Origin: Bovifimicola sp964595785
Lineage (GTDB): Bacteria; Bacillota; Clostridia; Lachnospirales; Lachnospiraceae
DNA length: 30,954 bases
Direction of reading: 5' to 3'
Assembly: GCA_964595785.1 (NCBI GenBank)
Contig: CAZQRO010000013.1
Location: 1-30,954, forward strand
Position 1 is the first letter of the stretch. The number at the start of each line of letters is the position of its first letter. Shown here piece after piece: positions 24,077 to 30,954 of this stretch. The notes beneath the pieces were generated by a model. It was not told the origin of the DNA. It did no database searches and was given only the letters and a program-made list of their open reading frames with translations. A program made the position numbers and the translations under genes.

Positions 24077-25303
24077 ATGATAAAAAATGAAGTGAAGAAT
24101 AGCATCCATGAATATGGGCAGGAACATTTATTAAAATACTATGATGAGTTATCTGACAAAGAAAGAGAAATTCTTGATAGGCAGTTGAATAATCTGGATT
24201 TTGAATTTCTTAATATCTGCAGAGAAAAGAATGAGGAAAAGAAAATGTCTCATTATGAACCATTGCAGGCTTTAAGAATGGAAGATATGGAAAAGGACAG
24301 AGAACAGTTTGAAAGAGCAGGAATTGCGGCAATTAAAAACTGTAAAGTTGGTGCGGTACTGTTAGCAGGTGGTCAGGGAACAAGACTTGGCTTTGACAAA
24401 CCTAAGGGAATGTTTAACATTGGTGTTAATAAAGAGATATTTATATTTGAAAGATTAATTAGAAACCTGTTAGATGTGGTGGAAAAGACTGGCAGTTATG
24501 TTCCTTTATTCGTTATGACAAGTGAGAAAAATGATGCTGATACAAGAAGTTTCTTTAAAGAAAAGAATTATTTCGGATATGACAAAAAATTTATCTATTT
24601 CTTTGTACAGGATATGGCACCAAGCATAAGTTATGATGGTAAATTTATAATGGAAGACAGATATAAGATTGCACTTTCGCCAAATGGTAACGGTGGATGG
24701 TTTTCATCTATGGTGACATCAGGTCTGTTAGAGAAGATTAACAGAATGGGAATTGAATGGCTGAATGTGTTTGCAGTAGATAATGTATTGCAAAGGATAG
24801 CAGATCCATTGTTTATTGGGGCAACGATAATGTCAGGCTGTCCGGCGGGAGCAAAAGTTGTTAAAAAAGCATCACCGGATGAACGGGTAGGCGTAATGTG
24901 TAAAGAAAATGGTAAGCCTTCTATTGTTGAATATTATGAATTGACAGAAGAAATGATGAATGCAAAGGATAATCACGGTGAACCGGCATATAATTATGGC
25001 GTAATTCTTAATTATTTATTCAGGGTAGAAAAGCTTGTAGATATTAATGACAATAAGATGATTAATCATATGGCTGAAAAGAGAATACCATATATAGACG
25101 ACAGTGGTAATATTATTAATCCTGAAGAAACAAATGGATATAAGTTTGAAACACTGATTCTGGATATGATAAATATGTTAGATGACTGTCTCGTATTTGA
25201 GGTGGAAAGGGAGAAAGAATTTGCACCGGTTAAGAATAAGGAAGGTGTGGATTCGATTGATACTGCCAGAGAACTGTTGAAGATTAATGGTGTAGAAATA
25301 TAG
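24077..25303 (+). CDS. UDP-sugar (UDPGP/UAP-type) pyrophosphorylase
   Basis: A 408-aa cytoplasmic nucleotidyltransferase of the eukaryote-like UDPGP family (UDP-GlcNAc, UDP-glucose or UDP-sugar pyrophosphorylases), which makes UDP-sugars from UTP and sugar-1-phosphate. The signature loop GAVLLAGGQGTRLGFDKPKG occupies 92-111, followed by PLFVMTSEKN, FFVQDMAPS, PNGNGGWFSSM and the VDNVLQRIADPLF segment that contacts the sugar nucleotide. It differs from the bacterial GalU and GlmU types. The exact sugar cannot be assigned from sequence alone; this C-shortened bacterial subgroup is common in Clostridia. SD GGAAGGGAG precedes the ATG. Confidence 0.9.
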   Translation: MIKNEVKNSIHEYGQEHLLKYYDELSDKEREILDRQLNNLDFEFLNICREKNEEKKMSHYEPLQALRMEDMEKDREQFERAGIAAIKNCKVGAVLLAGGQGTRLGFDKPKGMFNIGVNKEIFIFERLIRNLLDVVEKTGSYVPLFVMTSEKNDADTRSFFKEKNYFGYDKKFIYFFVQDMAPSISYDGKFIMEDRYKIALSPNGNGGWFSSMVTSGLLEKINRMGIEWLNVFAVDNVLQRIADPLFIGATIMSGCPAGAKVVKKASPDERVGVMCKENGKPSIVEYYELTEEMMNAKDNHGEPAYNYGVILNYLFRVEKLVDINDNKMINHMAEKRIPYIDDSGNIINPEETNGYKFETLILDMINMLDDCLVFEVEREKEFAPVKNKEGVDSIDTARELLKINGVEI

Positions 25304-25324
25304 AAAAAAGAAAAGGAAAAATGA

Positions 25325-25360
25325 CAAACACAAAGCTTTTAGATATTGTGTTTGCGTCTT
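25325..25360 (+). other. Hairpin in the leader of argS
   Basis: CAAACACAA (25325-25333) pairs with TTGTGTTTG (25346-25354) around a 12-nt loop, followed by CGTCTTTT. It could be a weak terminator of the pyrophosphorylase gene or a leader structure for argS. No T-box sequence is visible. Confidence 0.4.
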
Positions 25361-25403
25361 TTGAATGTAAGCAGGCATTCGTTTAAAAGACTTGGTACAG
25401 AAT

Positions 25404-27167
25404 ATGAAGAAAATATTAGAATTGATTAATGATGAGTTTATTAAGGCTTTTGAAAAAAGTGGTTACGATTCAAAATATGCTAAAGTAACTATTTCTAATC
25501 GACCTGACTTGTGTGAATATCAGTGCAATGGTGCAATGGCAGCGGCAAAAGCATATAAGAAGGCACCTATTATGATTGCAAATGAGATAGTTGAAAAACT
25601 TGGTGACAGTAGTATTTTTAGCGAACTGAATGCAGTGATGCCGGGATTTATTAATTTTAACATTAGTGAAAAATTTGTTGCCGGATTTGTCAATAATATG
25701 AGCAGTGATGAAATGTTTGGCTGTAATAAAACTGATAATCCTAAGAAGATTATAATTGACTACGGCGGTGCAAATGTAGCAAAACCTCTTCATGTCGGTC
25801 ATCTTCGTTCGGCAGTAATAGGTGAGAGTATTAAGAGAATGAGTTCTTACCTTGGAAATGAAGTAATTGGTGATGTACATCTTGGAGACTGGGGTCTTCA
25901 GATGGGATTAATTATTGTGGAATTAAAACTTAGAAAGCCTGAATTGGTATATTTTGATTCTGCTTATACAGGAGAATATCCAAAAGAGGCACCATTTACA
26001 ATTTCTGAATTAGAAGATATCTATCCGTGTGCGAATGCAAAATCAAAAGAAGATGAAGATTTTAAAGAAGAAGCACGTAAGGCTACATTTGAATTACAGA
26101 ATGGTAATAAAGGATACCTTGCAATATGGCATCATATTATAAATGTTTCCATACAGGATCTTAAGAAGAACTATGATAATCTTGATGTTCATTTTGAATT
26201 ATGGAAGAAGGAAAGTGATGCACAGCCTTATATTCCTGAAATGGTTCAGTATATGAAGGATAATAATTATACAAGGATAAGTGAAGGTGCATTAGTGGTA
26301 GATGTTAAGGAAGAGACGGATACAAAAGAAATTCCGCCATGTATGATTCTTAAATCTAATGGAGCAACTTTATATAACACTACTGATTTAGCAACTATTG
26401 TTGAAAGAATGAAATTATTTAAACCTGATCATATAATATATGTGGTCGATAAACGTCAGGAGTTATATTTTGAACAGGTATTCCGCTGTGCAAGAAAGAC
26501 AAAACTAGTTAACGGTAATACAGAACTTACTTTCCAGGGATTTGGAACAATGAATGGTAAGGATGGAAAGCCATTTAAAACAAGAGATGGCGGTGTAATG
26601 CGTCTTGAAAATCTTATTAAAGAAATAAATGATGCAGTATATAATAAGATAATGGAAAATCGTTCGGTATCAGAAGAAGAAGCAAGAGAGACTGCTGAAA
26701 TTGTTGGACTTTCAGCTTTGAAATATGGTGATTTATCAAATCAGGCATCAAAAGATTACATTTTTGACATTGAAAGGTTTACTTCATTTGAAGGAAATAC
26801 CGGTCCGTACATTTTGTATACAATAGTAAGAATAAAATCAATTCTTAATAAATTTGCACAAAATGGTAAAGTTACCCATACAGATATATTACCTGCCTTA
26901 AATGACAGTGAAAAAGAACTTATGCTTGTATTGTCTAAGTATAATGAAATGATTGAAAATGCAGTATCAGAATTAGCACCACATAAAATATGTGCATATG
27001 TTTATGAACTTTCTAATGCATTTAATAAATTCTACCATGAGACTAAGATATTATCATGTGAGGATGACATAAGAAAATCAGGATATATTAACCTTATTAA
27101 TCTGTCAAAGAAAATACTTGAAAACAGCATTAATCTGCTTGGTTTTTCTGCTCCGGAGAGAATGTAA
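25404..27167 (+). CDS. argS: Arginyl-tRNA synthetase
   Basis: Class I aminoacyl-tRNA synthetase charging tRNA-Arg. The N-terminal additional domain is followed by YGGANVAKPLHVGHLRSAVI, containing the HIGH motif as HVGH; the degenerate KMSKS equivalent of this enzyme is in GKPFKTRDGG; the C-terminal DALR anticodon-binding domain ends the protein (FNKFYHETKIL...). The length of 587 aa is normal. The open frame extends to a TTG at 25392, but homologous enzymes begin at MKKILELI, so the ATG at 25404 is chosen; neither has a strong SD. It ends before a bidirectional terminator. Confidence 0.96.
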   Translation: MKKILELINDEFIKAFEKSGYDSKYAKVTISNRPDLCEYQCNGAMAAAKAYKKAPIMIANEIVEKLGDSSIFSELNAVMPGFINFNISEKFVAGFVNNMSSDEMFGCNKTDNPKKIIIDYGGANVAKPLHVGHLRSAVIGESIKRMSSYLGNEVIGDVHLGDWGLQMGLIIVELKLRKPELVYFDSAYTGEYPKEAPFTISELEDIYPCANAKSKEDEDFKEEARKATFELQNGNKGYLAIWHHIINVSIQDLKKNYDNLDVHFELWKKESDAQPYIPEMVQYMKDNNYTRISEGALVVDVKEETDTKEIPPCMILKSNGATLYNTTDLATIVERMKLFKPDHIIYVVDKRQELYFEQVFRCARKTKLVNGNTELTFQGFGTMNGKDGKPFKTRDGGVMRLENLIKEINDAVYNKIMENRSVSEEEARETAEIVGLSALKYGDLSNQASKDYIFDIERFTSFEGNTGPYILYTIVRIKSILNKFAQNGKVTHTDILPALNDSEKELMLVLSKYNEMIENAVSELAPHKICAYVYELSNAFNKFYHETKILSCEDDIRKSGYINLINLSKKILENSINLLGFSAPERM

Positions 27168-27210
27168 TATTTAAAATACCTGTAATACTTTAGAATAAAA
27201 CAAATTTATG

Positions 27211-27251
27211 TAAAAGAAAAACCTGTCACTTAAAGTGGCAGGTTAAATTTT
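27211..27251. terminator. Bidirectional terminator between argS and the minus-strand gene
   Basis: AACCTGTCACTT (27220-27231) pairs with AAGTGGCAGGTT (27233-27244), the central bases forming a 5-nt loop. Plus-strand tail AAATTTTAC; the minus-strand tail is TTTTTCTTTTA, better on that strand, where it serves the gene ending at 27289. Confidence 0.85.
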
Positions 27252-27288
27252 ACTCTTTTGGCAATACGCTATATATAACGTATATAAA

Positions 27289-27633
27289 TTATTCAGCAGA
27301 AGTTGTTTCGTCTTCACTTGCAGTTTCAGTTGAGGTTGTTTCGTTTGAAGAATTTTCACCGGTAGTTTCATCTGAAGAAGTTTTTTCCTCGGAATAAGCA
27401 TTCCATACACTGGTTATCTCTTTTTCTGAAAGACTGTATGTAGTTGGTTCAGTGTTAGTTGGCTCTTTATAAATGTAATCCTTATAAATTGAATAACCAA
27501 AGAAACCGACAAATGCTATTATGACAAGGCAGACAACGGAAGTTCTTAAAAATGCCTGACGTTTCTGCTTAGCGAGTATCTTCTTTCGATTAGACTTTTC
27601 TTTCTTATATTGATCTACTTTCTGTTGACTCAT
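27289..27633 (-). CDS. Small single-pass membrane protein with Thr/Ser/Glu-rich tail
   Basis: No family recognised. The 114-aa protein has a strongly basic cytoplasmic N-terminus (residues 1-30, KKEKSNRKKILAKQKRQ), one transmembrane helix (about 32-50) and an extracytoplasmic part that ends in a Thr/Ser/Glu-rich tail (about 80-114, e.g. SSNETTSTETASEDETTSAE). The layout resembles septum-associated small proteins such as FtsL/DivIC, but the helical coiled coil of those proteins is not visible, so I do not assign that function. An AAAGGA SD lies upstream of the ATG (on the minus strand); a TATAAT (27697-27692) is present upstream with a weak -35. The product may be surface-exposed or glycosylated (speculative). 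Confidence 0.75.
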   Translation of the reverse strand: MSQQKVDQYKKEKSNRKKILAKQKRQAFLRTSVVCLVIIAFVGFFGYSIYKDYIYKEPTNTEPTTYSLSEKEITSVWNAYSEEKTSSDETTGENSSNETTSTETASEDETTSAE

Positions 27634-27774
27634 AATACTAAAATCCTTTCTCTAATGCTTCGTATAAATGTAAAACACATTAACTTTATCTATTATATAA
27701 CAAAACTTAAAAATAATAAACAGAAAAATTAAAAAACATTAAAATTTTTTAGTATTTTATTTATAAAAAACATT

Positions 27775-27792
27775 AAAAACATTAATGTTTTT
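27775..27792. repeat. 18-bp perfect palindrome in divergent intergenic region
   Basis: AAAAACATTAATGTTTTT reads the same on both strands. The half-site AAAACATTAA also occurs as AAAAACATTAAAA just upstream (27733-27778 contains two further copies). It lies 23 bp upstream of the -35 box of the next gene, where a regulator could bind; AT-richness makes chance similarity possible. Confidence 0.5.
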
Positions 27793-27814
27793 GTATAAAA
27801 TAAATAAAATATCG

Positions 27815-27843
27815 TTGACATTAAGAGGTGGGTGTACTATTAT
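27815..27843 (+). promoter_or_regulatory. Strong sigma-A promoter for the 27886 gene
   Basis: Consensus TTGACA (27815-27820), 17-bp spacer, TATTAT (27838-27843), about 37 nt before the start codon region. Confidence 0.75.
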
Positions 27844-27885
27844 AAATTATAGAAAAAAATACTATAGAAATGGGGAAGCATGTAG

Positions 27886-28545
27886 ATGGTAAAAAGTTTT
27901 GTACAGATTCTTAATATTGGATTTGGTATCATCAATAATACACAGCCTATAGATGATAAGAATCCAGAAGTTATTATGGAAAAAGTATTAGCAATGGACG
28001 ATCCTGCCAGAGATATTAGGATAATAGGATTTAGAACATATGATATGGATACAGATACAGGTATGATGGATAATCAGAGTGGTATCTTTTACTTAGAAGG
28101 TGAAGAGTTTACATATCCGAAAGTTGATCCGGAGATAACTGCATTTATGAAGAATGCGGGAATAGATTATGAAAAGGGACAACAGCTTATCAAGATTAAA
28201 AAGCCGAATGTATTGGTTTATCCGTTTAATCCTAATGATACAATTCTCGATACAGCAGCAGTTCTTATCAAGATGAAGATTAAGAAAGAAGAAGAACGTA
28301 AGGTAAGACTTGAAGAGGAAATTGTAACATACAAGAACAGCCTTGTGGAAGAACTTAAGAAAGCAGCAGAATATATTGAAAATAATCAGTTCAATACTAT
28401 TTCTCTTATTGATACGGGAGAGAATTCTAAGGCACTTAATGTATTAGGTGATAAGGGTAACTTCCAGAAACATATTGAGCATATGAGAAACATTCGTGTT
28501 GAGATTATGGCAATAGACAAGTTCTTAAGAGAAAATCAGATGTAG
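27886..28545 (+). CDS. Protein of unknown function, 219 aa
   Basis: I do not recognise the family. The soluble protein has a mixed alpha/beta N-terminal part (residues 1-~115; FVQILNIGFGIINN, IRIIGFRTYDMDTDTG, SGIFYLEGEEFTYPK) and a charged helix at about 128-165 (KMKIKKEEERKVRLEEEIVTY...), then another helical segment to the end. No signal peptide, membrane helix or known catalytic motif is evident. SD GGGGA lies 9 nt before the ATG. The gene is a well-isolated unit with a consensus promoter and a perfect terminator, which points to a real and possibly abundant product. Confidence 0.8.
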   Translation: MVKSFVQILNIGFGIINNTQPIDDKNPEVIMEKVLAMDDPARDIRIIGFRTYDMDTDTGMMDNQSGIFYLEGEEFTYPKVDPEITAFMKNAGIDYEKGQQLIKIKKPNVLVYPFNPNDTILDTAAVLIKMKIKKEEERKVRLEEEIVTYKNSLVEELKKAAEYIENNQFNTISLIDTGENSKALNVLGDKGNFQKHIEHMRNIRVEIMAIDKFLRENQM

Positions 28546-28553
28546 AAATTATC

Positions 28554-28585
28554 AGAGCATCGTCAGTAATGACGATGCTCTTTTT
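28554..28585 (+). terminator. Perfect rho-independent terminator
   Basis: AGAGCATCGTCA (28554-28565), GTAA loop, TGACGATGCTCT (28570-28581), then TTTT. Twelve perfect pairs. Confidence 0.95.
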
Positions 28586-28596
28586 GAATCATGTTA

Positions 28597-28911
28597 TTAG
28601 AATAAGGCAAATACAATCTGGCTTAAATACACCGCAAACATTGAAAATATTGCAACAACAACCAGACTTTTTTCTTTATAAGCAAGAAATAGTGCAACGG
28701 CTGTTCCGCATATTGCACTTGGAATCGAATTGGTAGATGTAAATATGTCAGGAAATGTTAATGCAGCTAATACTGCATAAGGAACGTAATACAGAAAAGA
28801 TTTGATATAAGTCGATTTGATTTCTTTTCTGAAAACAGCCATAGGAAGAACTCTTGGCAGATATGTAACAAGTGCCATCAGACCAACAGCAATCAGATTC
28901 TTTGTCATCAT
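28597..28911 (-). CDS. azlD: Branched-chain amino acid exporter subunit AzlD
   Basis: The small (104-aa) partner of AzlC in a two-component amino-acid efflux system. It has about four hydrophobic segments and the family's TYLPRVLPMAVF segment near the N-terminus. The ATG at 28911 overlaps the azlC stop in an ATGA arrangement (28908-28911), with SD AAAGGAAG upstream in azlC; the open frame extends to a GTG at 28920 that lies too close to the SD. Exports leucine, valine or analogues by homology to the Bacillus azl system; substrate not shown here. Confidence 0.9.
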   Translation of the reverse strand: MMTKNLIAVGLMALVTYLPRVLPMAVFRKEIKSTYIKSFLYYVPYAVLAALTFPDIFTSTNSIPSAICGTAVALFLAYKEKSLVVVAIFSMFAVYLSQIVFALF

Positions 28912-29648
28912 TTTTCGCACTTCCTTTCTGAATTGGTATTTGTGTCGTCTCGTATGGGGAATAAAAATGCTCCAAGTCCCGCTGAAATAACAGTAGCAAT
29001 TATTATACTAAAACCATAAGATATAAAATTGAATAAAGGTATATATCTTATAATGCAGACGATAGCAATAGACATTATCACTATTGTCAGAACAGGTTTG
29101 GATTTTTTAAAAGGCGGTATAATTATTGCAATAAACATCGCGTATAAAGCAATACCCATAGCTCCTTTAAGAGCAACAGGAAGAATACTTGAAGTGCAGG
29201 CTCCAAGTAATGTTCCAAGCGCCCAGCCAAAGTATGGTCCGGTGATAAGTCCATACATATATGCTCCTGACAGAGACTTAGGTTCTGTTGCTGCAAGGGC
29301 AAAGGTTTCATCTGTTATGCCAAAACTGAAAATAAGTCTGTGAATCATAGATGTCTTTTTCTCCACTTTCTGTGAAAGAGATAGAGACATAAGGAAATAT
29401 CTTAAATTAATAATCAGTGTATTAAGCGTTATTTCTAATAACGTTCCACCATGTATAATAAGGTTTGTACCTGCTAACTGACCGGAACTTGTAAGATTTG
29501 TCATAGAGATTAATACGGCAAACCAGATAGGCAGTCCTCCGTTTACAGCCATAAATCCAAAAGAAAATGATACAGGGAGATAGCCTAGAGCAATTGGTAT
29601 GCCTTTTTTAACACCGTATTTATATTCTGATATTTTATTTGTTTTCAT
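28908..29648 (-). CDS. azlC: Branched-chain amino acid exporter AzlC
   Basis: A 246-aa membrane permease of the AzlC family, co-working with AzlD to export branched-chain amino acids. The N-terminal GVKKGIPIALGYLPVSFSFGFMAV, the NLTSSGQLAG segment and about seven to eight hydrophobic stretches fit the family. The ATG at 29648 has no good SD; the leader (29649-29760) has an inverted repeat CTGCCC/GGGCAG (29665-29670 with 29693-29698) but no recognised riboswitch. Stop overlaps the azlD start. Confidence 0.93.
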   Translation of the reverse strand: MKTNKISEYKYGVKKGIPIALGYLPVSFSFGFMAVNGGLPIWFAVLISMTNLTSSGQLAGTNLIIHGGTLLEITLNTLIINLRYFLMSLSLSQKVEKKTSMIHRLIFSFGITDETFALAATEPKSLSGAYMYGLITGPYFGWALGTLLGACTSSILPVALKGAMGIALYAMFIAIIIPPFKKSKPVLTIVIMSIAIVCIIRYIPLFNFISYGFSIIIATVISAGLGAFLFPIRDDTNTNSERKCEK

Positions 29649-29783
29649 ATGTTTATTATTAATACTGCCCTAAGTAAATAATTAAAACAGACGGGCAGAT
29701 GAATATTTTCCTTTCTAATTGTATTGTATTCTTTAGCAAAACAAAGAGATTATAGCATTATGGCAGATAAAAATCAAATTATA

Positions 29784-29812
29784 TTGAAAAAACAAAACAG
29801 ATAAAGTATTAT
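29784..29812 (+). promoter_or_regulatory. Sigma-A promoter of the CPBP protease gene
   Basis: TTGAAA (29784-29789), 17-bp spacer, TATTAT (29807-29812), about 84 nt before the ATG at 29896. Confidence 0.65.
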
Positions 29813-29895
29813 AGTAGTATTAATTTTTGAAAAAGATACATTTTGATATCTGAATCTGAAAAAAGAATAAAATAAAATGAACTATGAGGTTATTA

Positions 29896-30783
29896 ATGAA
29901 CGAAAAAGATATTAGATTAGATAATATAATAAAGTCACTTTGTCCGCCGGTCATATATTTATTTATAACGATGATAGTACAAGTTATAGCAGATGTTATC
30001 TTATTTTTCAGGCAGGCAGAAAGTATAGAAAATAATGCGGGTTTTATGGCATCTTATAAATTTATGGAAAATATAGAGGAGAATTTTAACAGATATTCTT
30101 ATTTGATAACATTTATTTCGGCATCTCTTGCTGTTGCTTTATTTGGATTTGTTTATTTTAAAATCAAAAATGAATATCAGCCGGATGGGATAAAGAAAAT
30201 ATTTAGTAATATTACAGTCAGGAATGCAGGATTGACGGCAGCCTTAGGAATATTTGGAAGTCTTGGTCTTTCACGATTTGTATCTATGCTGCCGCTTGAC
30301 AACATAATAGGAAATTATGAGAATACAAGCAATAACCTCTTATCAGGAAGTCTTTTTCTTCAATTGATTTCTTTGGGAATAGTAGTACCGATTGCTGAAG
30401 AACTGATATACAGAGGTCTTGTATTCACAGGCTTAACTAAAGTGATGGAGCCTAAATATGCAATATTTGCGGCATCACTTATATTTGGGATGTTTCATTT
30501 TAACCTGTTACAGGGAACATATGCATTTTTATTATCGTTAGTGTTAATATGTGTATATATGAGATATAAGACAATTACAGCACCTATTATAATTCACAGT
30601 GTGGCTAATATTATAGCGGTAATTTCAAGTAATTTTGGAATTTCAGCATATTTTAACCGAAGTATCTGGCTTTATATTTCGATAATGACAGTTGAATTAA
30701 TAGTTGGTGTGATAATCTTTGATTTAATTATGAAACCTGAAAATAATAACGTAGAAAAAGATACTAAAAAGTCTGTAAAATAA
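29896..30783 (+). CDS. CPBP-family intramembrane metalloprotease
   Basis: A 295-aa membrane protein of the CPBP/Abi (Rce1-like) family of glutamate/metal proteases, which cleave within or near the membrane; in bacteria linked to bacteriocin immunity or maturation, though targets are mostly unknown. The three motifs are intact: E168-E169-x-x-x-R173 in AEELIYRG, FxxxH at H201 (FGMFHF), and HxxxN at H234/N238 (IIIHSVAN). About eight hydrophobic segments. The ATG at 29884 is in frame, but TGAGGT just behind it acts as SD for the ATG at 29896. No bacteriocin gene is visible nearby. Confidence 0.93.
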   Translation: MNEKDIRLDNIIKSLCPPVIYLFITMIVQVIADVILFFRQAESIENNAGFMASYKFMENIEENFNRYSYLITFISASLAVALFGFVYFKIKNEYQPDGIKKIFSNITVRNAGLTAALGIFGSLGLSRFVSMLPLDNIIGNYENTSNNLLSGSLFLQLISLGIVVPIAEELIYRGLVFTGLTKVMEPKYAIFAASLIFGMFHFNLLQGTYAFLLSLVLICVYMRYKTITAPIIIHSVANIIAVISSNFGISAYFNRSIWLYISIMTVELIVGVIIFDLIMKPENNNVEKDTKKSVK

Positions 30784-30807
30784 ATTAGGACAACTGTAAA
30801 ATAAATT
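30773..30807 (+). repeat. 14-bp direct repeat spanning the protease stop codon
   Basis: CTGTAAAATAAATT occurs at 30773-30786, including the TAA stop of the protease gene, and again at 30794-30807, 21 bp apart. Likely a small local duplication. Confidence 0.6.
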
Positions 30808-30840
30808 GAAAAAAATTGGAAAACAAATTGAAAAAAGTTA

Positions 30841-30869
30841 TTGACAAATGTCCTAAAAATGGTTATACT
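30841..30869 (+). promoter_or_regulatory. Strong sigma-A promoter of the tRNA-Val gene
   Basis: Perfect TTGACA (30841-30846), 17-bp spacer, TATACT (30864-30869). Start near 30876, 26 nt before the tRNA. Confidence 0.9.
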
Positions 30870-30901
30870 ATCCTAGCAAGTCCGATAAGGAATAAGGCAA
30901 C

Positions 30902-30954
30902 GGGATCTTAGCTCAGCTGGGAGAGCATCTGCCTTACAAGCAGAGGGTCACAGG
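30902..30954 (+). tRNA. tRNA-Val (UAC), 3' end outside the window
   Basis: The 5' acceptor strand GGGATCT, T8-A9, D-arm GCTC/GAGC around AGCTGGGA, and the anticodon arm TCTGC-CTTACAA-GCAGA giving anticodon TAC are all present, followed by variable loop GGGTC and the start of the T arm. About 20 bases are missing at the window edge. A tRNA cluster may follow. Confidence 0.93.

Noticed and set aside
25304..25403. T-box riboswitch before argS
   Set aside because: The gap is only 100 nt, and no T-box core or antiterminator pair could be found; only one short hairpin.
30785..30856. TTAGGACA / TGTCCTAA inverted repeat flanking the tRNA promoter
   Set aside because: Eight bases at 56-bp separation in AT-rich DNA can occur by chance; no partner sites seen.
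30882..30888. CCGATAA as a second sigma-28 promoter
   Set aside because: It lies downstream of a perfect sigma-A promoter of the tRNA and has no TAAA at the required distance.

Overview
The window is low-GC, gene-dense chromosome of a Gram-positive Clostridium-type bacterium. Family content, strong Shine-Dalgarno (SD) sites and AGA/AAT-rich codon use point to a Lachnospiraceae-like Firmicute; I cannot name the species. A sigma-28-type promoter in front of a FliD-like gene suggests a motile strain or one with a motile ancestor. No CRISPR array, insertion sequence, integrase or phage gene was seen.

Layout, left to right. (1) 1-5100, phosphate and decayed signalling: phoU, a degenerate HD-GYP protein, a truncated membrane-protein gene, an eroded GGDEF-EAL gene missing part of its active site, a small two-helix membrane protein on the minus strand, and a Na+/phosphate cotransporter preceded by an 11-bp-phased PhoP-box-like array. 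(2) 5100-9480: a YqeY protein, then an ABC exporter operon (one ATPase, two ABC-2 permeases). (3) 9580-18072: PP2C phosphatase, a zinc-ribbon Ser/Thr kinase with a Pro/Gln linker and leucine-rich-repeat tail, a two-helix membrane protein, MoxR ATPase, DUF58 protein and a membrane transglutaminase. This looks like an envelope-linked phospho-signalling module and is the most interesting region. (4) 18157-23041: a short FliD-like protein behind the sigma-28-type promoter, gltX, a PcrA/UvrD-like helicase overlapping gltX, and a convergent corrinoid adenosyltransferase sharing a bidirectional terminator with the helicase. (5) 23229-28585: a disordered Asn/Arg/Asp-rich protein, a UDP-sugar pyrophosphorylase, argS, a small membrane protein (minus) and an unrecognised 219-aa protein with its own strong promoter and terminator. 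(6) 28597-30954: azlCD (minus), a CPBP-family membrane protease, and the start of a tRNA-Val(UAC) cut by the window end.

How the parts work together: phoU plus a PhoP-controlled Na+/Pi transporter is a phosphate-homeostasis neighbourhood into which a cyclic-di-GMP locus has decayed. In region 3, a soluble kinase and its likely antagonist phosphatase sit beside a MoxR-DUF58-transglutaminase set, so phosphorylation probably controls assembly or activity of that envelope machine; this is inference from gene order. The rest is housekeeping (two aminoacyl-tRNA synthetases, helicase, cobalamin, sugar nucleotide and amino-acid export genes). No gene-free stretch exceeds 300 bases; the longest (2952-3242, 23042-23298, 27634-27885, 29649-29895) hold the promoters listed.
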